Of a stretch of 64,000 bases of DNA, positions 8,388 through 16,680 are shown in pieces. Origin of the DNA: JAAGZL01 sp050291725. Its GTDB lineage: Bacteria > Pseudomonadota > Gammaproteobacteria > Chromatiales > Chromatiaceae. Both the position numbers and the translations under genes were made by a program. Under the pieces are notes generated by a model that did not search any database, was not told the origin of the DNA, and worked only from the letters and a program-made list of their open reading frames with translations. Numbering within the stretch: position 1 is the stretch's first letter; each line of letters begins with the position of its first letter. Location of the stretch: assembly GCA_050291725.1 (NCBI GenBank), contig JBNKKH010000032.1:270465-334464 (forward strand). The letters are read 5' to 3'.

Positions 8388-9443
8388 GTGGAAATATTAA
8401 ACGCCAGCCTCACACCTTACTCACTTCCACTAACAGAGAGGTGGCATAGCCACTCGCATAGCTTACAGACACGCCAAGGCTATCTACTGCAGTTAGAAGA
8501 AAAATCCGGCATTATTGGCTACGGAGACTGCGCCCCTCTGCCTAGCCATGGAACAGAAACGGCAGCAGAGTCTCTAGAGACCCTCAATTCCATAACCCCC
8601 AACCTGCTCAACTCCCTAGCGCCTGACGTCCTGAACAAGCTGCCAGATATGGCCTCTACCCCAGCTGCCCGCTGTGCTCTGGAGAGCGCCCTGCTTGATC
8701 TAATAACAAAACAGCAGGCGACCCCCCTACACAAATGGATGAACTCACAGTCCAAATCTGCAATAAAGGTCAATGCCAGCGTAGGTGCATTAAACGAGGG
8801 GTTAAACGACCGCATTGCCGCAGCTATTGGACAAGGGTATCTGCTCCTCAAGCTTAAGGTAGGTGTATCCGCAGCAACCCAAGAGCTTGATCTACTAAAT
8901 CTGCTATGCAGCAACCTGCCCGACCAGGCCATGCTGCGACTGGATGCCAACCGCGCCTGGGATTTTGCCACCGCACAAGATTTTCTGCATGAGATACGCC
9001 AGATGCCCATTGAGTCGGTGGAAGAGCCGCTGTTTCAGCCCGACACAAATCTGTTACGGCAGCTGCAAGATGCTACCCACATAACTTTGGCGTTGGATGA
9101 ATCAGTAGCGGAGCTGAAGATAACAGACCTGTCCCTGCTTCAACCACTGCACCGCATCATACTCAAACCCATGGTATTAGGAGGAGCTCTGCCTGCCCTG
9201 CACCTGGGACAACGCGCTCACTCTCTGGGAATAGAGACAGTAGTAACCAGCACTATAGATAGTGCCGCCGGAGTATGGGCAGCGACTCAACTAGCTGCAG
9301 CCCTGGATCCAGAACGCAAACTCCACCACGGAGTTGCTACCAGCGATTGGCTAGAGCAGGACCTGGGCAAAGGGCCGAACAGCGAAAACGGCTGCATAAC
9401 CCTACCCCAGACACCGGGCTCAGGCTTTGTTCCCTACGACTGA
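8388..9443 (+). CDS. menC: o-succinylbenzoate synthase MenC
   Basis: MenC dehydrates SHCHC to o-succinylbenzoate in menaquinone synthesis. The protein of about 351 residues belongs to the enolase superfamily. Visible active-site motifs are the catalytic lysine pair in LLKLKVG, the metal ligands in LRLDANRAW, SVEEPL and LALDESV, and the second lysine in IILKPMVLGG. Starts are GTG only: GTG 8367 lies inside the right arm of the 17-bp hairpin, while GTG 8388 (VEILNASLTPYSLPL) lies just past it and matches where MenC proteins usually begin, so I prefer 8388. Neither has a strong ribosome site, which suggests low or structured translation. The last 10 bases overlap the end of menE on the other strand. 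Confidence 0.88.
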   Translation: MEILNASLTPYSLPLTERWHSHSHSLQTRQGYLLQLEEKSGIIGYGDCAPLPSHGTETAAESLETLNSITPNLLNSLAPDVLNKLPDMASTPAARCALESALLDLITKQQATPLHKWMNSQSKSAIKVNASVGALNEGLNDRIAAAIGQGYLLLKLKVGVSAATQELDLLNLLCSNLPDQAMLRLDANRAWDFATAQDFLHEIRQMPIESVEEPLFQPDTNLLRQLQDATHITLALDESVAELKITDLSLLQPLHRIILKPMVLGGALPALHLGQRAHSLGIETVVTSTIDSAAGVWAATQLAAALDPERKLHHGVATSDWLEQDLGKGPNSENGCITLPQTPGSGFVPYD

Positions 9444-10759
9444 TCTGCCATAGCTTTCAGACTTTTTCGGTCCAACTTACCCATAGCGTTGCGCGGCAAC
9501 TCAGACAGTCGGATAAACTCTCTTGGCCTCTGGGTTGAAGATAGATTTATGCGACACCATGACTCCAGCTCTGCACTGGAAAGGTTTCCTGTATACAGCG
9601 CCACCAAAACATCCCCCCAGACTCTATCCATTCGGGAGCTAATGCCCACACCATCCACGCCAGGGCAGTTGATCATCAAATTTTCTATCTCAAGGGGATG
9701 AATGGTGTTACCGCCGGATATCAATATATCGTCAGCTCTACCCAGCACCCGCAAACGGCCTGATCGGTCTATCTGCCCTAGATCGCCGGTTTCGAACCAT
9801 CCATCTTGCGACAACCCATGACCTAAAGATTTATCTGGATTGACGTACCCCTGCATCACTGCAGGACCACGCACTTTTATACGACTGTTGTTCGACAGCG
9901 CGATCTCAAACCCATCCAGCGGCAAACCAACACTAGCGGGAATCAACCCAGCATCATCACTACAATCGGTAACACACTGAGAACAGGTTTCACTCATGCC
10001 GTAACTTACACAGAGAGGCCAGCCCGCAGCATGGGCCCGTGAGGCAAGCTCTGACGAGAGACCTCCTCCACCGACTAATGTCACTCGCAGATTTTCAGGT
10101 GGAGCAACCTCAGCAGCAACATCCAACAACTGCGCCAGCATGGCAGGCACCAGAGAGATATGACTCACCTGGCCGCTATTAAGGTCAGCCCAAACCTTTT
10201 CCGCAGCAAAGCCTTGATGCAACAGCATCCCGGCACCAGCATCCAAACATCGATACAGGATCATAGCCCCACCTATGTGAAACATGGGCAGACAGTTAAG
10301 CCAAACATCCTCAGACTGCAATCCAAGCCTACTGCGAGATGCTGCAACGCTTGCGGCTATATTCCCCCCAGAGAGCAGCACCCCCTTTGGTTCACCTTCA
10401 CTGCCACTGGTGGCAACAATTAGCTGTATCTGACCCTCGAAAGCGGCTGGCTCCACAGCCGTACATGTTTCCGCATTGGTGGGGATTAGAATGCTCCTGA
10501 CTCCAGGAGGCAAATCATGCAACTCCATATCGGTCAAAACCAAATCCACCCCAGCCTGCGTCAACAGGCTATTCCGGCGCTCTCTGGCCATATATGGATC
10601 CAACGGAAAAACAGTCACTCCAATATGGAGTGCAGTAGATAACAACTTAGATAAGACCAAAGAAGAGGGAGTGATCACCGCTATCAGATCGCCCGACCGC
10701 AACCCTTGCTTTACCAACAGTTGCATATAGAGCAAATTGTGTGACCTTGTCTGGCTCAT
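9434..10759 (-). CDS. menE: o-succinylbenzoate-CoA ligase MenE
   Basis: MenE activates o-succinylbenzoate with ATP and CoA, supplying the substrate of MenB. The 441-residue protein is an acyl-adenylate-forming (ANL) enzyme. The P-loop is ATSGSEGEPKGVLLSGG, followed by YGMSETCSQ, the ATP-binding GWFETGDLG, the hinge LGRADDILISGG, and the catalytic Lys in NAMGKLDRKSLK near the C-terminus. Other ANL ligases share these motifs, so the choice of MenE rests partly on its position tail-to-tail with menC (10-base overlap) and on menB/menA 8 kb away. It is divergent from the WGR gene. Confidence 0.85.
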   Translation of the reverse strand: MSQTRSHNLLYMQLLVKQGLRSGDLIAVITPSSLVLSKLLSTALHIGVTVFPLDPYMARERRNSLLTQAGVDLVLTDMELHDLPPGVRSILIPTNAETCTAVEPAAFEGQIQLIVATSGSEGEPKGVLLSGGNIAASVAASRSRLGLQSEDVWLNCLPMFHIGGAMILYRCLDAGAGMLLHQGFAAEKVWADLNSGQVSHISLVPAMLAQLLDVAAEVAPPENLRVTLVGGGGLSSELASRAHAAGWPLCVSYGMSETCSQCVTDCSDDAGLIPASVGLPLDGFEIALSNNSRIKVRGPAVMQGYVNPDKSLGHGLSQDGWFETGDLGQIDRSGRLRVLGRADDILISGGNTIHPLEIENLMINCPGVDGVGISSRMDRVWGDVLVALYTGNLSSAELESWCRINLSSTQRPREFIRLSELPRNAMGKLDRKSLKAMADQS

Positions 10760-10787
10760 ATTGGCTACACGTTATAACATATCGGCT

Positions 10788-11039
10788 ATGCGTATATACA
10801 TGCAGACAATTCAGAGCCAGGAGCAACCCCTGAGATTCTATCAACTGCACCTACAGCAGGATCTTCTGGGCAGCTGGGTATTGGTACGGGAATCAGGTTT
10901 CCAAGGTAACCGCGGGCAGGTAAAACGCAGCCATTTCAAGGAACGAAACGAAGCAGAACAGGCTATGGCACGCCTACGGGATATGCAGACCAAACGGGGC
11001 TATCAAGTTGTATTTATGGAAGGTGCTGCCAGCGGGTAA
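10788..11039 (+). CDS. WGR domain protein
   Basis: An 83-residue protein made of little more than one WGR domain, named for a Trp-Gly-Arg-like motif; here it reads DLLGSWVLVRESGFQGNRGQVKR, preceded by FYQLHLQQ and followed by the helix EAEQAMARLRDMQTKRGYQ. WGR domains occur in MolR-like regulators and PARPs and are taken to bind nucleic acid. The stand-alone form has no assigned job. I chose ATG 10788 because an upstream in-frame ATG (10737) would overlap the start of the divergent menE; ATG 10800 is also possible. Confidence 0.72.
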   Translation: MRIYMQTIQSQEQPLRFYQLHLQQDLLGSWVLVRESGFQGNRGQVKRSHFKERNEAEQAMARLRDMQTKRGYQVVFMEGAASG

Positions 11040-11042
11040 CAA

Positions 11043-11065
11043 GCCGACTCTCAATAAGAGCCGGC
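11043..11065 (-). terminator. hairpin after the copper chaperone operon
   Basis: On the minus strand GCCGGCTCT (11065-11057) pairs with AGAGTCGGC (11051-11043) with one G-T wobble and a five-base loop, then TTGTT. It stands about 25 bases after the stop of the minus-strand copper chaperone gene. The T tract is weak. Confidence 0.5.
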
Positions 11066-11090
11066 CCGTTAATTGTTGCGAAACTAATGG

Positions 11091-11561
11091 TTAGTGATCC
11101 ATCCCTTTTTCCATTTTCATCATAATCTTGCGTACTGGAACCTCCACTGCCTTCTTGCTGCCATCTTTAAACACCAGGTTAAGGGCAACTTTGTCTCCGT
11201 CTTTCAGATCCTTGACCAGTCCGATTAACATTATATGCAGACCGTTTGGCTCCAGCTTCACGGTCTTACCAGCAGGCAGATCAATCTTGTCTATTGCTAT
11301 CATATTCAACATGCCGTCTTGCATAACGTGAGTATGCAACTCAACTACCTTAGAGGCCGCACTCTCGGCTGCAACCAACTCAATATCTTGATCAGAGCTG
11401 TTAGTTAACCCCATATAGGCGAGGCTGTTAGGCTGTCCTGGTGGCAAAGCAGGCACATATGGATCGGCAACAGTAATAGCATCCGCTGCAGTTCCTGCGA
11501 AAACTACAGCGCTGCACAACAATCCCAGGATTAAAGCGGTAATACGATATGTTAATTTCAT
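11091..11561 (-). CDS. periplasmic copper chaperone PCu(A)C
   Basis: PCu(A)C proteins carry Cu(I) in the periplasm to Sco proteins and to the CuA/CuB sites of cytochrome oxidase. The 156-residue protein has a signal peptide (MKLTYRITALILGLLCSAVV, cleaved near FAGTAADA). The copper-binding pattern H-x-Met...Met...HxM is visible as LHTHVMQDGMLNM and NGLHIML. A Met/His-rich tail (MMKMEKGMDH) adds possible ligands. A GGAGAA precedes the start. It is the last gene of a three-gene minus-strand run with a Sco protein and a small membrane protein, the usual setting for copper delivery to oxidase. Confidence 0.92.
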   Translation of the reverse strand: MKLTYRITALILGLLCSAVVFAGTAADAITVADPYVPALPPGQPNSLAYMGLTNSSDQDIELVAAESAASKVVELHTHVMQDGMLNMIAIDKIDLPAGKTVKLEPNGLHIMLIGLVKDLKDGDKVALNLVFKDGSKKAVEVPVRKIMMKMEKGMDH

Positions 11562-11602
11562 CTAATTCTCCTCCGTTATGATTCATCGATCAAAATGCTT
11601 GG

Positions 11603-12205
11603 TCATTTACTATCTGCAGCCAGAGTCCGCCTCAATACCTGCAAAATCTCGCTCGGGGGCGCTCCATGCCTTATGCTTCCTTGCAACTTCCCCTCCTTGT
11701 CTACCACATAAAGATCGGCGGTATGATCAACTACATAGCCCATCGCAGAATCCTCTGCCCTTTTTCTGTAAGCAGAGCCATACTGTTCAGCCACTGCAGC
11801 AACCTGTTCGTTGCTGCCAGTTACACCCTGCAAGATAGGGTGAAAAAAGGTCGCATAAGCCTGCAAGCGTTCTAGGCTGTCCCTATCCGGGTCCACGCTT
11901 ATAAACAGGGCTTTAATCTGCGCAAGCTCTTCCTGACTCAATTCATTGAGAGCAGTAGAGAGCAGAGACAGGCTAGTGGGACAGACATCCGGACACATAG
12001 TATAACCAAAATAGAGCACCACCACCTTGCCGCGCATAGCCTTGAGACTCACTGGACCAGAGGCAGAGTTAAGAGTGAAATCCCCACCCTTGGGCGCCTG
12101 TTTAACCTTGATGGTTTGGCTCGGTTCTGGATTCCAGAGCAGACTCAGCCAGACTAACGCTACTGTTAACAACAGGATTAAACCGATAGGTAAAACTCTT
12201 TTCAT
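11603..12205 (-). CDS. Sco1/SenC/PrrC family copper protein
   Basis: Sco proteins are membrane-anchored thioredoxin-fold proteins facing the periplasm that help build the CuA centre of cytochrome c oxidase. The 200-residue protein has one N-terminal membrane segment (LPIGLILLLTVALVWLSLLW). The copper/redox motif is YFGYTMCPDVCPTSL (CxxxC), and the conserved distal His is in VVDHTADLYVVD. The ISVDPDRDSLERLQAY stretch is typical of the family. It sits between the membrane protein upstream (12 bases) and the PCu(A)C chaperone downstream (41 bases), so the three are probably one transcript. Confidence 0.93.
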   Translation of the reverse strand: MKRVLPIGLILLLTVALVWLSLLWNPEPSQTIKVKQAPKGGDFTLNSASGPVSLKAMRGKVVVLYFGYTMCPDVCPTSLSLLSTALNELSQEELAQIKALFISVDPDRDSLERLQAYATFFHPILQGVTGSNEQVAAVAEQYGSAYRKRAEDSAMGYVVDHTADLYVVDKEGKLQGSIRHGAPPSEILQVLRRTLAADSK

Positions 12206-12217
12206 ATCTAAACCCCT

Positions 12218-12730
12218 CTACTGCCCGGAAAGCGGATAGCCAGCTCTGGTAGTGTTAAAGCGAAAGGGAGCAGCAATCAAACCACCCTTGGTCTTAACCA
12301 GTACACGAGCTTCCCACTCCATGACTGTCATGATACACACCGGCAACACACCGGACCCACTAAACATACCACCACCTTGAGCCTTGAGTTTGGAACGATT
12401 AAAGCCCATGTCCATGTTCAGACCAACAAAGTCAACCTCTACCCCCTGGGCGGAGACTCCATTTACCTTAGCCTTAAGTTGCAGGGGTTTAACCAGAGGA
12501 ATTGACCTTGGTTCAATGCTGAAGCTTACCTCTGTGCCATCAGGAAACTTACCCACACAGGGGCCAGACCTGAGATCACAATCTGGGTCAACCGGCGCTA
12601 CAGCAGCTAGCTCCGGGTGCAACAGCGGCTGAAACTTGTAGACAGCAACAGCGATCAGAGCCAAGCACAACAGGCCCACTACTATCCAGAGATTGCGATC
12701 AAAATCACTCACCAGCTTCAATATTCCCAA
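12218..12730 (-). CDS. single-pass membrane protein, possible copper-handling partner
   Basis: A 170-residue protein with one N-terminal membrane helix (LWIVVGLLCLALIAVAVYKF) and a periplasmic beta-rich domain. The domain holds two close cysteines (DPDCDLRSGPC) and a third in LPVCIMTVMEWEARV. It also has a Met-rich segment, VGLNMDMGFNRSKL. The layout recalls FixH/YtkA-like domains that often sit beside Sco genes, but I cannot name a family with confidence. As first gene of the run with Sco and PCu(A)C, a role in copper handling or oxidase assembly is inferred from context. Confidence 0.7.
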   Translation of the reverse strand: MGILKLVSDFDRNLWIVVGLLCLALIAVAVYKFQPLLHPELAAVAPVDPDCDLRSGPCVGKFPDGTEVSFSIEPRSIPLVKPLQLKAKVNGVSAQGVEVDFVGLNMDMGFNRSKLKAQGGGMFSGSGVLPVCIMTVMEWEARVLVKTKGGLIAAPFRFNTTRAGYPLSGQ

Positions 12731-12777
12731 GATTAACGGTGTGGCATATACCGCACTTTTAAGGTGCTTTAAACAGC

Positions 12778-12813
12778 GAAGGAGGAGTGAAGCCCTAGCT
12801 TCACTCCTCCTTC
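12778..12813. terminator. perfect 16-bp hairpin after the cytochrome c gene
   Basis: GAAGGAGGAGTGAAGC (12778-12793) and GCTTCACTCCTCCTTC (12798-12813) are exact reverse complements around a 4-base loop. It lies about 80 bases after the stop of the minus-strand cytochrome c gene and before the copper operon. The T tract is poor on both strands, so termination is likely but not certain; it could also protect the cytochrome mRNA 3' end. Confidence 0.6.
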
Positions 12814-12893
12814 ACTCTATTTCGATCCTACAAAGGATCTGCCCTTTTATCAAGTTAGGCCACCAATGGGCCAAAACCTGTTTAAGGACTGTA

Positions 12894-13214
12894 TTACAGA
12901 GACAGAACCCACTTAACCAGGGTACGAGCCTCTTCTGGCTTTACCAGGGCACTGTTTGGTGGCATAGGAACCTGGCCCCAAACGCCAACACCGCCTTCCA
13001 GAACCTTCTTCACCAGCATATCTTCAGCAGCGGCATCGCCCTTGTACTTGGCGGCAACTTCTTTATAGGCAGGACCAACAACCTTAGCTTCTATCTGGTG
13101 ACAAGCCATACAGTTTTTGGACTTAGCCAGAGCTTCGTCAGCTGCAGCGTTACCGACCAGACCCAGAGACAGCAGGGCACCGCCTGCAACAATTGCGATA
13201 GCTTTCATCTTCAT
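12894..13214 (-). CDS. small periplasmic cytochrome c (c551/c8-type)
   Basis: A 106-residue exported monohaem cytochrome that would carry electrons in the periplasm. It has a signal peptide (MKMKAIAIVAGGALLSLGLV, cleaved at NAAA). The haem-binding motif is CMACH at about residues 35-39. The distal Met ligand is in VPMPPNSALVKPEEARTLVKW, a motif typical of c551/c8 cytochromes. AAGGAA lies 8 bases before the ATG. It is followed by a strong hairpin at 12778-12813. Its place beside Sco/PCu(A)C fits electron supply to a terminal oxidase, but c551-type proteins also serve nitrite reductases. Confidence 0.9.
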   Translation of the reverse strand: MKMKAIAIVAGGALLSLGLVGNAAADEALAKSKNCMACHQIEAKVVGPAYKEVAAKYKGDAAAEDMLVKKVLEGGVGVWGQVPMPPNSALVKPEEARTLVKWVLSL

Positions 13215-13383
13215 AATTTAGTTCCTTATGTTACAAGTTACTTAAGCCCGGAATTGGAAAAAACCGCCAGGCAATTCAAAAATCGGTCCAAAATACTACC
13301 ACAAACTTAGAGGCAAACTAGGCAAAATTATCAATCAGAAAGGGAAATTGTTCCCAAAAAAGTCCCCTTCTAGCTAATTACAC

Positions 13384-13860
13384 CTAATCTTCCTCCACGA
13401 TTATACGTCGTAACGGACCCTGGCCTGGCAACAGAGCGTTCAATCTCCGCCTGAACCCCGGAAAGGATGGCGCCCTGGAAAACCGAAACAGATGGCTCCG
13501 ACAGTCGCAATCACTGGCCCCAAAACCGGGGAAAGGCTGGCTTGCACCCCTGCCTTTTCCCACCAGGTTACTCCAAGTATGTTCTCTCCTAGCTGAATCG
13601 CAGCTGAACCAGATCTCCTGCAGCCCACAAACAGCCCGCAGATAGTCTATATGCCAATGAGGTTTAGCAGATATGCGCATGTGGTGGCCACAGCGCGCTG
13701 CCACCCCACCAGGCCCGAAGGCGCTGCCCACGTACGCATACCAACCAGGGATAATCTCCAGCTCCCCCAAACGCCCCGCCTGTATACGCATATGCTCCCG
13801 TGCCTGCAGCACCAGAACATAGGTTCCGGAACATTTTTCTAGAAAAGCGGCCGGCTTCAT
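13384..13860 (-). CDS. DUF123 GIY-YIG-like protein
   Basis: A 158-residue cytoplasmic protein of the DUF123 family, which has a GIY-YIG nuclease-like fold. The GIY- and YIG-like parts are seen as SGTYVLVLQ and GWYAYVGSAFGPGGVAARCGHHMR. The family's KPHWHIDYL motif follows. Five cysteines lie in the first part and C-terminal half, including DCDCR. Members are sometimes fused to endonuclease III-like enzymes, hinting at DNA work, but no activity is established. It is 18 bases downstream of the YqhA-family gene and may share its transcript. Confidence 0.75.
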   Translation of the reverse strand: MKPAAFLEKCSGTYVLVLQAREHMRIQAGRLGELEIIPGWYAYVGSAFGPGGVAARCGHHMRISAKPHWHIDYLRAVCGLQEIWFSCDSARREHTWSNLVGKGRGASQPFPGFGASDCDCRSHLFRFSRAPSFPGFRRRLNALLPGQGPLRRIIVEED

Positions 13861-13878
13861 ATCAAGGAAAAATATCTC

Positions 13879-14409
13879 TTAATGGTTTTTATCAGCCAGA
13901 CTGCCCAGATAGAGGGCCAGCCCCAGCAGGGTGATACCTCCGGCAAACATCAGAAGATCGTAGGCGCTCTCAAACTGCATACCTAGAGCGTATTCAAAAT
14001 AGCGCACCACCAGGATCATCAAAACCACTTTTGCCAAACGACCTTTCAGATCATCCAGGCTATGAATCATCAATACCTGAGAGGCATTCTCCGCATCTTC
14101 CGCCTGATCTATCTTGCTGATAAACAGCTCATACAGACCCAGCCCAAAAATCAGCAGAAAGGTAGCCAGTAGATAGCCATCCACTATCTCTACTACATGG
14201 GTGATGGTAGCGCTGCGCAGAACAGTACGCGCCGCACTATCCAGCTCAGGAGAGGCATATCCCACTATATGGGTAATGGTGTAAAAAGCGTCCACTGTGG
14301 CGATATAAAACAGCCCAAAAGCCCCAAATATCGAGGCGATAACCCCACTCATTACCACCAGGCGACTATCCCACAGCAGGCCCTCAACAACTTTCTCTAA
14401 ACTCTTCAT
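13879..14409 (-). CDS. YqhA/UPF0114 family membrane protein
   Basis: A 176-residue inner-membrane protein with about four hydrophobic segments (VVMSGVIASIFGAFGLFYIA, YLLATFLLIFGLGLYELFI, LAKVVLMILVVRYFEYAL and LLMFAGGITLLGLALYLGSL). The conserved family stretch GLYELFISKID lies in the middle. The UPF0114 family has no firmly assigned function. It lies 31 bases downstream of the thiC stop on the same strand, so it may be co-transcribed with thiC and partly under thiamine control, although no link in function is known. Confidence 0.82.
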   Translation of the reverse strand: MKSLEKVVEGLLWDSRLVVMSGVIASIFGAFGLFYIATVDAFYTITHIVGYASPELDSAARTVLRSATITHVVEIVDGYLLATFLLIFGLGLYELFISKIDQAEDAENASQVLMIHSLDDLKGRLAKVVLMILVVRYFEYALGMQFESAYDLLMFAGGITLLGLALYLGSLADKNH

Positions 14410-14440
14410 TTCAGCCCAATATTGTTTCTTGATTAGATGG

Positions 14441-16330
14441 TTAATCTTTCAGATAAATCTGACTTCCCTTCTCGGCGTACTCCTGAGCCTTGGTTTTGAG
14501 GCCATCCTCAAATGCCTCTTCCACCCCTATTCCATGCTCTGCCGCATAGTCGCGCACATCCTGACTGATCTTCATAGAGCAGAATTTCGGGCCACACATG
14601 GAGCAGAAGTGAGCCACCTTGCCCGCCTCCTTGGGCATAGTTACATCATGAAACTCCCTTGCCTTCTCTGGATCCAGACCCAGGTTGAACTGATCCTCCC
14701 AGCGAAACTCAAAACGGGCCTTGGACATAGCGTTATCCCGCATTTGGGCACCAGGGTGTCCCTTGGCCAGATCCGCGCCGTGGGCTGAGATACGGTAGGT
14801 GATAATCCCCTCCCGCACATCCTGCTTATTGGGCAGGCCCAGGTGCTCCTTGGGTGTGACATAGCAGAGCATGGCACAGCCATACCAGCCGATCTGAGCA
14901 GCACCAATACCAGAGGTGATGTGATCATAGCCAGGAGCGATGTCAGTAATCAGGGGACCCAAAGTATAAAACGGTGCCTCGTAGCAATCCTCCAGCTCCT
15001 TATCCATGTTCTCCTTGATCATCTGCATGGGCACATGCCCCGGGCCTTCGATCATCACCTGTACATCATGCTCCCAGGCGATCTTGGTTAGCTCCCCCAG
15101 GGTCTCCAGCTCGCCGAACTGCGCCTCGTCATTGGCATCTGCCAAAGAGCCAGGGCGCAAGCCGTCTCCCAGGGAGAAGGCCACATCATAGGCCTGCATG
15201 ATTTCGCATATTTCGGCAAAATGGGTGTAGAGGAAGTTCTCCTGATGATGCGCCAGGCACCACTTGGCCATGATGGAACCACCGCGAGAGACTATGCCGG
15301 TAACCCGGTTGGCGGTGAGGGGCACATGTCGCAGTAGCAGGCCAGCATGGATGGTGAAGTAATCCACCCCCTGCTCCGCCTGCTCAATCAGGGTGTCGCG
15401 CACTACCTCCCAGGTTAGGTCCTCGGCTACGCCATTCACCTTCTCCAGGGCCTGATAGATAGGCACGGTGCCGATTGGCACTGGAGAGTTGCGGATTATC
15501 CACTCCCGGGTCTCGTGAATATTCTCTCCTGTGGAGAGATCCATAATGGTATCCGAGCCCCAGCGGATACCCCACACCATCTTTTCCACCTCTTCAGCGA
15601 TAGAAGAGGAGATAGCAGAGTTACCCAGGTTGCCGTTAATCTTCACCAGAAAATTACGGCCGATGATCATGGGCTCCAGCTCAGGATGGTTGATATTGGC
15701 CGGGATAATTGCCCGTCCTGCAGAGATCTCGCTGCGTACAAACTCCGGAGTGATCTCCTGCGGTATATTGGCGCCATGGGGATTTCCTGGATGCTGGCGC
15801 AGCAGTTTTGCATAGCGTGGGTCAGCACGCAGCTCTGTCAGGCGCTGATTCTCCCGAATGGCTACGTACTCCATCTCAGGGGTAATTATGCCCTTGCGGG
15901 CGTAGTGCATCTGGGTAACATTGCTCCCGGCCTTGGCCTTGCGTGGTGCACGGATATGCTCAAAGCGCATGCTAGCTAGAGAGGGATCAGAGGCGCGGCT
16001 GCGTCCATAATCTGAACTGGGGCCTTCCAGCTGCTCAGTATCCGCCCGCTCTTCAATCCAGCCACTACGCAGGTCAGGCATACCTCTAAGCAGATCAATC
16101 TCTACACTGGGATCGGTGTAGGGACCAGAGGTGTCATACACCGGAATGGGCGGATTTTTCTCCTCTCCAAAATTGGATGGGGTATCGGTCTGACTGATCT
16201 CGCGCATGGGCACACGTATATCGGGCCGCGAACCCTCTACATAGATCTTGCGGGAGCTAGGAAATGGTCGGGTGACCTCCTCCGACAGACGCAAGGTTTG
16301 CTGGATAAAATCTTCTGGGATCGCGCTCAT
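14441..16330 (-). CDS. thiC: phosphomethylpyrimidine synthase ThiC
   Basis: ThiC is a radical SAM enzyme that rearranges aminoimidazole ribotide into HMP-phosphate, the pyrimidine half of thiamine. The protein is about 629 residues from ATG 16330 (MSAIPEDFIQQ), which has AGGAA 8 bases upstream; an ATG at 16345 has none. Hallmarks include RVPMREI near the N-terminus, the substrate-binding EGPGHVPMQMI, and the C-terminal CxxCxxxxC iron-sulphur site in FCSMCGPKFCSMKIS. It is preceded by a TPP riboswitch, so it should be repressed when thiamine pyrophosphate is plentiful. Confidence 0.97.
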   Translation of the reverse strand: MSAIPEDFIQQTLRLSEEVTRPFPSSRKIYVEGSRPDIRVPMREISQTDTPSNFGEEKNPPIPVYDTSGPYTDPSVEIDLLRGMPDLRSGWIEERADTEQLEGPSSDYGRSRASDPSLASMRFEHIRAPRKAKAGSNVTQMHYARKGIITPEMEYVAIRENQRLTELRADPRYAKLLRQHPGNPHGANIPQEITPEFVRSEISAGRAIIPANINHPELEPMIIGRNFLVKINGNLGNSAISSSIAEEVEKMVWGIRWGSDTIMDLSTGENIHETREWIIRNSPVPIGTVPIYQALEKVNGVAEDLTWEVVRDTLIEQAEQGVDYFTIHAGLLLRHVPLTANRVTGIVSRGGSIMAKWCLAHHQENFLYTHFAEICEIMQAYDVAFSLGDGLRPGSLADANDEAQFGELETLGELTKIAWEHDVQVMIEGPGHVPMQMIKENMDKELEDCYEAPFYTLGPLITDIAPGYDHITSGIGAAQIGWYGCAMLCYVTPKEHLGLPNKQDVREGIITYRISAHGADLAKGHPGAQMRDNAMSKARFEFRWEDQFNLGLDPEKAREFHDVTMPKEAGKVAHFCSMCGPKFCSMKISQDVRDYAAEHGIGVEEAFEDGLKTKAQEYAEKGSQIYLKD

Positions 16331-16399
16331 CTGTGAATTCCTCATGCTGGCGCAGGAAGTGACCAGCCGAATCGACTCCTCAGCTTCCCTCCGCCGTAT

Positions 16400-16500
16400 T
16401 TGTACCTGCAGCCAGGCACTCGGATCAGGTTCAAAGGGTGTTTTCTCAGCCTCACCTACCAGTAAACCTCTCCTGGTGGCGCGGCACCCCTAGCTACCTG
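16400..16500 (-). promoter_or_regulatory. TPP (THI-box) riboswitch of thiC
   Basis: On the minus strand the leader holds the conserved elements in order: GGGGTGCC (16490-16483), GGCTGAGA (ending 16444), ACCCTTTGAACCTGATC (16439-16423), and the closing arm toward 16405. The arrangement is the textbook TPP aptamer. It ends about 70 bases before the thiC start; the expression platform probably masks the AGGAA ribosome site or forms a terminator, which I cannot decide by eye. Confidence 0.95.
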
Positions 16501-16680
16501 ACAATATCTGTCAGGTGGAACTTGGCAACTTATCGGATGAAGCAGCCCATTGCAAGGGCAGGAACCATGTGAATATTGGGTGAATACTTGCCTGCACACG
16601 GGAAAATTCGTAGTCTATGTCTCTCTCAAAACTCCTATAACGATAAATAACATATAATTACGTCATCTAAGGCAACAACA

